From Pararhizobium arenae (GTDB lineage Bacteria > Pseudomonadota > Alphaproteobacteria > Rhizobiales > Rhizobiaceae), in assembly GCF_001931685.1 (NCBI RefSeq), contig NZ_MOOY01000008.1:62001-126000 (forward strand): 64,000 bases of DNA, in the 5' to 3' direction. Shown here piece by piece: positions 57,004-64,000 of this stretch; position 1 is the stretch's first letter, and the number at the start of each line of letters is the position of its first letter. A program made the translations under genes and the position numbers. The notes beneath the pieces are model-generated. The model did not search any database. It was not told where the DNA came from and saw only the letters and a program-made list of their open reading frames with translations.

Positions 57004-57801
57004 TCATCGGCGGACCAACCTGAAGATGGCGCGATCGAACCATCTGTTCAGAAACGGTTTTGCCAGTGAACCAAAGCGGCCGAGTCCATAAAGGGTCGCT
57101 CCGAAGAAAACCTCGAAGGTGCCGCGGTCAATTGCATTGACGATCCTGGCGGCCACCGCCTCCGCTGGCCAGGGGGCAACCTTGCCCATGACGACAGCAG
57201 CTTCAGGGGGACGCTCCGCGATTTCGCGCGCAAGCTGAGGGGTGACAGTGTCGGGCGGAAAGCAAACGGAAACGGTCACGCCATGCGGACGGGCTTCCGC
57301 GCGCAGGGCTTCCGCAAAACCATGAAGAGCAAATTTGGAGGCGCTGTAGGCGCTGTAGCCGTATATGCCAATGAGCCCGGCGCCGGACGATACGAGCATG
57401 ATGCGTCCATCTCCACGCGCTTTCATTGCGCCATAGACGGCGCGCACGGCATTGGCGCTGCCTGTGAAATTGGTGTCGATCTGTCGGTCGAAAACCGCCG
57501 CAGGCATATTTTCGAATCGGCCTGGCTGAACGATGCCAGCAGATGCAACCAGTGTGTCGCAGGGACCGAGCAAGGCTTCGCAACGGAGAACAACGTCTGC
57601 AACTGCTGTATTGTCGGCGACATCCACGCTCTCGATATGGACCTTCGTCTCAGGATATGTTGCAAGCAGGTTTTCCCGCGCGGCGACAAGCAATTCCGGC
57701 GTGCGGGCAAGCAGTGAAATATGCGCACCGCGAGCCGCGAAAATTCGGGCGACAGCCAGGCCTATGCCGCTGGAGCCGCCGGTGACGATCACATGCGTCA
57801 T
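57004..57801 (-). CDS. rkpH: RkpH, short-chain reductase resembling 3-ketosphinganine reductase
   Basis: A 265-residue classical SDR. The cofactor motif is VIVTGGSSGIGLAVARIFAA. LVASAGIV marks the mid-fold. The catalytic Ser and Tyr-x3-Lys lie in VSSGAGLIGIYGYSAYSASK. The segment after that, FALHGFAEALRAEARPHG and VCFPPDTVTPQL, closely follows eukaryotic 3-ketodihydrosphingosine reductases. The likely reaction is NADPH reduction of a 3-keto amino lipid made by RkpG. Start 57801 (MTHVIV) is chosen; ATG 57810 is also possible and neither has a strong ribosome site. It follows rkpG on the same strand with a 91-base gap. Confidence 0.88.
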   Translation of the reverse strand: MTHVIVTGGSSGIGLAVARIFAARGAHISLLARTPELLVAARENLLATYPETKVHIESVDVADNTAVADVVLRCEALLGPCDTLVASAGIVQPGRFENMPAAVFDRQIDTNFTGSANAVRAVYGAMKARGDGRIMLVSSGAGLIGIYGYSAYSASKFALHGFAEALRAEARPHGVTVSVCFPPDTVTPQLAREIAERPPEAAVVMGKVAPWPAEAVAARIVNAIDRGTFEVFFGATLYGLGRFGSLAKPFLNRWFDRAIFRLVRR

Positions 57802-57892
57802 GAAAGCCATCCGCAGGAGAAAAGGTAGAGGCCTTTCTTGCGCGGTTTGGGCTGGCACGCAAGCCAGGTCGCGAGAGTCTGTGACGCGCCGC

Positions 57893-59308
57893 TCAGCGCG
57901 CCGACAGCATGTTCATCATCTGCTGGATATCGACCGAGGCCAGACCGAAATTGCGCTCGGTCAATTCCTTCAGCTTCTCCGCTGTCAGCGTCACCGTGTG
58001 GCGGATCTGCTCCTCCGTGTGCTCGCTGGTGATGAAGAAGCGCAGACGGGCCATGCCTTCCGGTACGGCGGGATGAATGATCGGCAGGGCGTTGATGCCG
58101 GCTTCCATCAGATCATTGGAGAGCTGCACAGCGCGAAGGGAATCGCCGACAAGGACCGGAACGACGGAGAAGCCGGCGCTGAGACCGATGTCGAGACCGG
58201 CCTCCTGGGCCAGCTTCAGGAATAGCGAACCGTTTCGCTTCAGAGCCGCCGACCGCTCCGGCTCCTGTTCCAGAATATCGAAACTTGCCGTTGCAGAAGC
58301 CGCAAGCACGGGGGCCAATCCAACGCTGTAGACGAAGCCGCCGGCGGATGCTTTCAGGACGGCCGCCAGCGCAGCACTTCCGGCTATATAGCCCCCGCAG
58401 CTCGACGTCGTCTTTGAAAGTGTTCCCATCCAAATATCGACCTGGGTCGGATCGATGCCGAAATGCTCGAATGTTCCGCGTCCGCGCTTGCCGAGGATGC
58501 CGAGCGAATGGGCCTCATCGACCATCAGCCAGAAACCGTATTCTGCCTTCAGTTTCATGATCGCCGGCAGATTGGCGACGTCGCCGTCCATCGAATAGAT
58601 GCCTTCGACGATCACCAGGATCCGTCGATAGTCACCGGATACAGTGCGCAGTACGTGCTCGAGATCGTTGGCGTCGTTGTGCTTGAAGAGGCGCCGGGTC
58701 GCACCCGAAAGCTTGATGCCGGCAAGGGCGCTGTTGTGGATGAATTCATCGTGGACGACGAGATCTTTCGGACCCATCAGGCAGCTGATCGCCGCCACAT
58801 TGGTCAAGTAACCACTGACAAAGCAGACCGAAGACTCGACACCGTAGAACGCAGCAATCCGCTCTTCAAGCTCGGCATGGGCGGGGCGCTCGCCCGCGAC
58901 CAGCCGGCTCGCTGAGGCCGATATACCGAAGGCGTTGATCGTGTCGTGCGCCTGGGCAAGCACATGCGGATGGCGGTTGAGGCCAAGATAATCATAAGAC
59001 GCGAAATTGATCAGCTTGCGTCCGTCGATCACCGTCGTTGCGCCGGCCGCCGTCTGATGGGCTCGGTAAAACGGGTTGGCGATGCCGAGCTGTTCGCTTG
59101 CGAACTTCTGCGTCAGGACCTGCTTGTACTCCGGCAAATCCTCGAACCTGGTCTGCTTGCGCCGGACCGGGGGGGCGACCTCTCGCTCGGTGCGAGCCAT
59201 GCGGTTGCGTTCGGACGACTGGTGCGTGTTACGCATGCGATCCAGCAGGCTCTGCTTCACGCTGTTGGTCATCTTCGAAACGGCGCGACCCTCTTCGTTT
59301 TTGCTCAT
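57893..59308 (-). CDS. rkpG: RkpG, PLP-dependent alpha-oxoamine synthase
   Basis: A 471-residue fold-type I PLP enzyme of the alpha-oxoamine synthase group (8-amino-7-oxononanoate synthase, serine palmitoyltransferase). After a ~75-residue charged N-terminal extension, NFASYDYLGLNRHPHVLAQA and the GISASASRLVAGER loop define the group. HDEFIHNSALAG, VDEAHSLGILGKRG and the Schiff-base Lys in WMGTLSKTTSSCGG complete the site. Such enzymes condense an amino acid with an acyl thioester and release CO2. ATG 59308 overlaps the rkpA stop (ATGA), so it is coupled to the synthase whose carrier domain may supply its acyl group. It is required for K-antigen in Sinorhizobium. Confidence 0.9.
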   Translation of the reverse strand: MSKNEEGRAVSKMTNSVKQSLLDRMRNTHQSSERNRMARTEREVAPPVRRKQTRFEDLPEYKQVLTQKFASEQLGIANPFYRAHQTAAGATTVIDGRKLINFASYDYLGLNRHPHVLAQAHDTINAFGISASASRLVAGERPAHAELEERIAAFYGVESSVCFVSGYLTNVAAISCLMGPKDLVVHDEFIHNSALAGIKLSGATRRLFKHNDANDLEHVLRTVSGDYRRILVIVEGIYSMDGDVANLPAIMKLKAEYGFWLMVDEAHSLGILGKRGRGTFEHFGIDPTQVDIWMGTLSKTTSSCGGYIAGSAALAAVLKASAGGFVYSVGLAPVLAASATASFDILEQEPERSAALKRNGSLFLKLAQEAGLDIGLSAGFSVVPVLVGDSLRAVQLSNDLMEAGINALPIIHPAVPEGMARLRFFITSEHTEEQIRHTVTLTAEKLKELTERNFGLASVDIQQMMNMLSAR

Positions 59309-62300
59309 TGGCTTGCTGCCTTTTCCGCGTCGGTGCCCGTGTGGCGCTGGGCGAGATCCTGCACGAGCTTGTTTTCGCCCTGCTCGTGTTCGTCGCCGCC
59401 GCTCTGGTCGCGTTTGCTGACTTTTTCGTACAGTTTGCGCGCCACGTCGCCGACGGTCGTGTTGTCCGCCACGCCGCTGAGCGGCATGTCGAAGCCGGTA
59501 TTCTGCTGGAAACTGATCCCAAGTTCTACGGCCATGAGGCTGTCGAGACCGATTTCCTTCAACACCTTGTTGCGGGAAATCGTATCCTTCGACACGCGCA
59601 GAATTGCGGCAATCTCGTTGGCGACGAGATCGAAAAGAAGATCTTCCGCTTCCTGGGCGGATTTTCCTTCGATCATGGCGACGAGATCAATCGAGCGGCC
59701 ATCACCACCCTGGGCATTCTGGTCGGCGCTGCGCATGATGACCTCGAAGAGGGCATTGCGAACGACAGGCAGATTGCGGGCCGCCGCCCAGTCCAGTTCC
59801 GAAATCATCACAACGGTAGCGTCCACGGTGCCAGGGTCGGAGCGGATGTAGGCTTCGACCTGTGCCAGCGCCACTTGCGCCTTCAATGCCGTCTTGCCAA
59901 TCCGCTTCGAAAGCAACTCGTTGACGTCGGCATTCTGGGTCAAGTAGCCGGCATCGGCAATGGCTCCGAAGCCGATTGCCAGGGCAGGCAGGCCTGCCTT
60001 GCGGCGTGCACGCGCCAGCCCTTCGAGGTAACCGTTCGCCGCCACATAATTACCCTGGCCCGGGTTGCCGACCAGCGTGGTTGCCGAAGAGAAGAGGATG
60101 AAGCGATCTAGCTGATCAGCACGCGTCAGTCGGTCAAGGATGGCAGCACCCTTGGCCTTGACGTCGATGACGGGTTTGTTGCGGGCACGGTCGAGATTGC
60201 CGATCAGCGCATCATCCAGCACCATGGCAGCATGAATGATGCTCTTTAGCGGGCCGATGGAGCGCAACTGGTCGAGCAGGTCGCCAGCCGCGGCCTCGTT
60301 GGTGATGTCGCAGGCATGAACGGTGGTCGAAACCCCCTTCTTCGCCCAGCGGTCGATTGCAGCCACGGTCTCCACGTCCGCAACGCCGCGGCGCGTGCTG
60401 AGCGCGATGTTGCGGGCGCCCTTCTCAACAAGCCAGTTGGCTGCGGCGAGACCGAAGCCGCCGATACCGCCAACGACGAGATGAACGCCGTCATTCTCGA
60501 TGACGAGCCGTTCCGCCGGCGAGCTCTTGATCTCGTCGCGGCCGGCTGTGGGAGGAACGACGACGATCTTGCCGATGTGGCCCGCGTTCTGCATCAGACG
60601 GAAAGCATTGCCGATCTCGTCGAAATTGAAGGCGCGGTAGGGTAGCGGCACAAGCTTGCCCTCTTCGAACAGCGCACCGATTTCAGTGAATATCCGCTTC
60701 GTCAGTTCCGGTGCGTTCACCAGCAACTGGTCGGCATCGATGCCGAAGTAGCTGATATTGCGGCGGAAGGGACGAAGGCCGATCTTGCTGTCGGCGTAAT
60801 AGTCGCGCTTTCCAAGTTCCAGGAAGCGGCCGAAAGGCTTTACCAGCCCCAGGCTCTGCTCCATCGCCTCGGCAAAAAGCGAGTTCAGGACGAGATCGAC
60901 GCCTTCGCCACCCGTAACGCCACGGACATCCTCAACAAAACTGAGCGTGCGGGAATCGAAAACATGATCCGCGCCGAGCATCTTGACGAAGCGACGCTTC
61001 TCACGCGTGCCGGCCGTGGCGATCACAGTCGCGCCTTGCAGTTTTGCGATCTGCAGGGCAGCAAGGCCGACACCGCCAGCCGCACCGTGGATCAGAACCG
61101 TTTCACCTGCACGCATGCGGCCGAGTTCGACCAGGGCGTAGTAAGCGGTGAGGAAGGCCACGGGAACCGTCGCCGCGGCGACGGCGCTGACCGTTGCCGG
61201 CAGTTTGGCAACGCCTGCGCGCGAGACAACCGTGTGCGTGGAGAAGGCAGCAGGTGCGATTGCCATTACGGCATCGCCTTCCACTAGATCCGTTACATCG
61301 GAACCGACGGCAACGACGTGACCTGAAAGTTCCATGCCGATCGTCGCACCGGCAAAACCATCCTCAAGGGCTTCTTCCGGCAGCAGGCCCATGGCCCACA
61401 TGACGTCGCGGAAGTTGAGGCCGGTTGCCGCAACCTTGACCACGATTTCCCCCGATCCGGGAGCGGGAACGACACTTTCCTCCCAGACGATGCTGCCCAC
61501 TTGCGAGCTGACCTGCTGGCGGATCGTTGCGGCCTTGAAATCACGCGTACGGCGCAGCGCCTTGTCGGCCGAACCGGAAACCGCACGAACTTCGCGGACC
61601 ATCCCGGTCTGGGCATCCAACAGCCATTCGCGGTTGCTGCCGCCTCGATCAAGAAGCTTGTTCGCTGTCGCGATCTGCGCGGTTACATCCATGCTTTCGG
61701 CTGACGTTATGTCGAAGCAGTGAATATCGATGGTGTCGTATTCGTTCTGCAGCACACGGGCAAAAGCCCAAAGGCCGCTATTGACGCTCGCAGCACCTTT
61801 CTGCCCCGTGGTGACGGGCGCTCCGCCTTCAAGCAGCAAGGCGAGACGCGGATGAGCATCTGGCACGGAATGGGTTTTGGACTGATGGGCGCGCACGGCT
61901 TCGGCGAATGCGCTCAGTTGCAGAACGGCGGTTTGCAGTGCCTCGGAATCGGCAAGCGAATCGGCGTTGGTCGTGGCGGCCATGTATGTGGCCCGGATCG
62001 GTTTGCCGTTGAGCGCCGAGAAGGCCTGTTCGAGAACCGCTTTGTCAGCCTCAAGGTCACCCTTGAGCGCCACGGAGGTAACACCCGACTGCTCAAGGCG
62101 TGTGCGGTTCTGCTTCAGGGATGCATCGTGAAGGAGGAGGATCGGCCCCCCGGCTGCAGCCTCTTCCTTGGACGTATCGGCAAAACCGCTTTCGCCTTCT
62201 ACGGTAATGATGTTGCCGTAAGCCGTCTCGCGATCCTCGATCACGATATTGCGCAGGCCGAGGTCTTCAAGGCATTTCTGCCACTGGGTCACCGTTGCCA

Positions 62301-64000
62301 GTCGCCCGACCGGGAACTCCGTCGCTTGGCTGCGTGCAAACCAGCCTTCGGTCAGGCCGAATGCAAAGTCGCTGAAGATGGTGGGCGCGTTGGCTGCCGC
62401 AACAAGGCGGCCGCCCGCGCGCAGACCGGCTCTGATCGAACCCCGCAGGGCGGTGTCCTCGTCGATGAGCGTGAAGATCGCGCCGGACGCACTGACGATG
62501 AGGTCGAAAGCCGAAATCTTTCCGAGGTCTTCCTTCTTGAGCACCTTTACATGGGCGTCGTCTTCGAAGGCGATTTCAAGGTTGCGCTGTGCATTGTCGC
62601 GAGGTTCCGCGATCACGAGGGCCGCCTGATAGCGTGCTGCCAGATTGGCAAGGCTGCGGGAAAAGGCGGAAGATACGGTACCGGCTTCGACGATACGCAG
62701 ACTTTCCCCGGATGCCGCCTTCAGCGCATTTTCGACAGCATCGAGAATGATGTTGGCGCGCAGTCGCGTGACGGGAGAGTGAACGGCCTGATGGTCGAGG
62801 GTGGCTTCGCTGATGAAGGCCGGCATCTGCGTGTCATCCAGATCGACGCCGGCTTTTTCAGCCTGCTGCAAGTCTGCGATGCGCTCGATGGCCTCGACGT
62901 ATGTGTCGTTGATCAGAACCGCCTCGACGATCCGCTCGGAATTTTCCCCGTAAACTTCCTTCAAGATATCCGCCACGGGCGGCAAGGCAAATTCCGGCTC
63001 GATCGCCCAGGTTCCGGATTTCTGCTCGCCCAGACCGGCGTCCTCAAGAATGTAGAGACAGCTGTTCAGGAAGCAGCGGAAGGCGAAATCGCCGGGCAAT
63101 GAGCGGGGATCGACCTTGTTCTTGCCATTGGCGACCTTCAGCGCGATTTCGTGGCAGGCCCTGTAGATCGCAGCGTTGAGAAGCAGGGTCGTATTGTCGA
63201 TGCCGCTTCCCTCGGCCGGAGTCAGAAGTGGGAACTGCAGGGCCGTTGCTTTGGCCGAAAGCGAGGCTTCCGAGGGAACAGCTTCGTAATGGAAAGAAAG
63301 CATATCCAGCGTCTTGTGCTGACGCAAATAGGTGCGACGGAAGCGGCAATCGTCAAATGCGGCGACGATCGCGCCATTCTTTCCATAGAAACGGAACTTG
63401 GCCTTGATCGAATTGGCGCTGACACGCTCGATTTCGACAACGGCGTGCTGGATCGTCTCGCCTGCATTCAGAACGCGAACCGACCCGAAGCGCACGGGAA
63501 TAAAAGGCGCTCCCCCGATATCGCCCGAGAGACGGTCGAACAACGCCACAAGGCCATGGAACGTGGCATCGACCGAGATCGGATTCAGGCTGTATCGAAC
63601 GAATGGATGGCCGATGGCGACGGCGGGCTCTTTCAGTTCAACATCGATGAAACGATCGCCGTAGGTAATGGCCTTAGTCATCAACTGGAAATGCGGCCCG
63701 TAGTCGAGACCGAACTGACGGGCGGTTTCGTAGGCGCGTGCGGGAAGCACGGTTCCGGTGGATCGCAGCCCCGCAAGTATCTCAGCGCTCGTGGCTTCGT
63801 TTCTTGAAACGGGCTTGCGGCTGCGCGCGACGGCGTGAACGGCCCAGTCGTCGTCCGTCAGGCGTTCACGCGAGCGGATCTCGATATCGCCGGTCTCGGC
63901 CGAGACGATTGTCGACAGTTCCATGATGCGGCTGTCGGAAAGCTCAAGCGGCCTTACGATTTCGAGGTTGGTGATCTCGACCTGCTGCGTACCGTAGAAC
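59305..64000 (-). CDS. rkpA: RkpA, polyketide/fatty-acid synthase-like multidomain protein (5' truncated by window end)
   Basis: The frame runs open to the window edge, so this is the C-terminal ~1564 residues. Domains in order follow, with plus-strand positions. A double-hot-dog dehydratase lies at 63.2-64.0 kb (LDYGPHFQLM, SVDATFHGL). A methyltransferase-like region lies near 62.2-62.8 kb, with its SAM loop degenerate (RIVEAGTVSSAF). The enoyl reductase spans about 60.6-61.5 kb (IHGAAGGVGLAALQIAK). The ketoreductase spans about 59.8-60.5 kb (LVVGGIGGFGLAAA, GNYVAANGYLEG). An acyl carrier domain follows, with the phosphopantetheine Ser of GLDSLMAVEL at 59539-59541. It lacks a thioesterase, so the chain must leave by another enzyme, probably RkpG. 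It is essential for K-antigen in Sinorhizobium. Confidence 0.92.
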   Translation of the reverse strand, partial: FYGTQQVEITNLEIVRPLELSDSRIMELSTIVSAETGDIEIRSRERLTDDDWAVHAVARSRKPVSRNEATSAEILAGLRSTGTVLPARAYETARQFGLDYGPHFQLMTKAITYGDRFIDVELKEPAVAIGHPFVRYSLNPISVDATFHGLVALFDRLSGDIGGAPFIPVRFGSVRVLNAGETIQHAVVEIERVSANSIKAKFRFYGKNGAIVAAFDDCRFRRTYLRQHKTLDMLSFHYEAVPSEASLSAKATALQFPLLTPAEGSGIDNTTLLLNAAIYRACHEIALKVANGKNKVDPRSLPGDFAFRCFLNSCLYILEDAGLGEQKSGTWAIEPEFALPPVADILKEVYGENSERIVEAVLINDTYVEAIERIADLQQAEKAGVDLDDTQMPAFISEATLDHQAVHSPVTRLRANIILDAVENALKAASGESLRIVEAGTVSSAFSRSLANLAARYQAALVIAEPRDNAQRNLEIAFEDDAHVKVLKKEDLGKISAFDLIVSASGAIFTLIDEDTALRGSIRAGLRAGGRLVAAANAPTIFSDFAFGLTEGWFARSQATEFPVGRLATVTQWQKCLEDLGLRNIVIEDRETAYGNIITVEGESGFADTSKEEAAAGGPILLLHDASLKQNRTRLEQSGVTSVALKGDLEADKAVLEQAFSALNGKPIRATYMAATTNADSLADSEALQTAVLQLSAFAEAVRAHQSKTHSVPDAHPRLALLLEGGAPVTTGQKGAASVNSGLWAFARVLQNEYDTIDIHCFDITSAESMDVTAQIATANKLLDRGGSNREWLLDAQTGMVREVRAVSGSADKALRRTRDFKAATIRQQVSSQVGSIVWEESVVPAPGSGEIVVKVAATGLNFRDVMWAMGLLPEEALEDGFAGATIGMELSGHVVAVGSDVTDLVEGDAVMAIAPAAFSTHTVVSRAGVAKLPATVSAVAAATVPVAFLTAYYALVELGRMRAGETVLIHGAAGGVGLAALQIAKLQGATVIATAGTREKRRFVKMLGADHVFDSRTLSFVEDVRGVTGGEGVDLVLNSLFAEAMEQSLGLVKPFGRFLELGKRDYYADSKIGLRPFRRNISYFGIDADQLLVNAPELTKRIFTEIGALFEEGKLVPLPYRAFNFDEIGNAFRLMQNAGHIGKIVVVPPTAGRDEIKSSPAERLVIENDGVHLVVGGIGGFGLAAANWLVEKGARNIALSTRRGVADVETVAAIDRWAKKGVSTTVHACDITNEAAAGDLLDQLRSIGPLKSIIHAAMVLDDALIGNLDRARNKPVIDVKAKGAAILDRLTRADQLDRFILFSSATTLVGNPGQGNYVAANGYLEGLARARRKAGLPALAIGFGAIADAGYLTQNADVNELLSKRIGKTALKAQVALAQVEAYIRSDPGTVDATVVMISELDWAAARNLPVVRNALFEVIMRSADQNAQGGDGRSIDLVAMIEGKSAQEAEDLLFDLVANEIAAILRVSKDTISRNKVLKEIGLDSLMAVELGISFQQNTGFDMPLSGVADNTTVGDVARKLYEKVSKRDQSGGDEHEQGENKLVQDLAQRHTGTDAEKAASQ

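Noticed and set aside
61720-63102. 460-codon plus-strand frame antisense to rkpA
   Set aside because: It crosses the methyltransferase-like region of RkpA, has no ribosome site and no domain signal.
1-64000. tRNA, rRNA, CRISPR array, prophage, insertion sequence or integrative element
   Set aside because: I found no cloverleaf-like segment in the gaps, no spaced direct repeats, no transposase or integrase domain and no flanking target duplications.

Overview
The window is GC-rich, gene-dense chromosomal DNA from an alphaproteobacterium, almost certainly a member of the Rhizobiaceae (Rhizobium/Neorhizobium/Ensifer group; I cannot fix the genus). The clearest markers are the rkp K-antigen genes in the order known from Sinorhizobium (rkpA-G-H-I-J), a fused secDF, a TSUP-TIGR02186 pair and palindromic intergenic repeats of the rhizobial RIME type. 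I see no rRNA, tRNA, CRISPR array, insertion sequence or prophage.

Layout. 1-4 kb: the end of a peptidoglycan-binding protein, a TauE/SafE exporter with its TIGR02186 partner, a stand-alone RAM-domain protein, a RibD/DHFR-like reductase and a Phd-VapC toxin-antitoxin pair with a 26-bp palindrome at its promoter. 4-9 kb: PdeM nuclease and Lhr-type helicase, then a DUF5939 nucleotide cyclase. 9-11.3 kb: an Rrf2 regulator and AhpD-like protein flanked on both sides by paralogous YitT membrane proteins. 11.5-17 kb: housekeeping and small envelope genes (methyltransferase, DUF6460, CAP lipoprotein, MATE exporter, pyrD, DUF952). 17-21.3 kb: a LuxR-type response regulator convergent with a sodium-symporter-type hybrid histidine kinase, together resembling the CrbS/CrbR acetate switch. 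21.5-24.4 kb: mscL, an aminotransferase and a UDP-glucose 4-epimerase.

24.5-33 kb is a sugar-decoration locus. rfbF, rfbG, an RmlC-like epimerase and a C-methyltransferase form one overlapping operon predicted to make a CDP-linked C-methylated 6-deoxyhexose. Two related glycosyltransferases, a CmcI-type protein and an SDR epimerase follow, with an isolated chorismate mutase in between. 33.4-34 kb encodes a cysteine-less relative of the BTLCP transglutaminase-like peptidases. 34.1-43.3 kb is a divergent guanidino-compound locus. One arm is an amino-acid ABC transporter and M20 hydrolase. The other is an arginine-deiminase/DDAH-fold hydrolase, a TetR regulator, an arginine:pyruvate transaminase-like enzyme (AruH) and a 2-ketoarginine decarboxylase-like enzyme (AruI).

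43.4-47.8 kb has a small membrane protein, secDF, an AT-rich gap with a candidate 31-residue ORF, a small unknown protein and an Rrf2 regulator with four cysteines. From 47.9 kb to the window end lies a capsule (K-antigen) locus. It contains arabinose-5-phosphate isomerase (kpsF), a one-module KpsC-like Kdo transferase, the ABC exporter kpsM-kpsT-kpsE and an acetyltransferase on the plus strand. Facing them are rkpJ (KpsS), rkpI (LTA-synthase-like), rkpH, rkpG and the partial polyketide/fatty-acid synthase rkpA. RkpG is an alpha-oxoamine synthase and RkpH closely resembles 3-ketosphinganine reductases. RkpA ends in its own acyl carrier domain. I infer that the trio builds a sphingoid-like amino-lipid that could anchor or prime the capsule.
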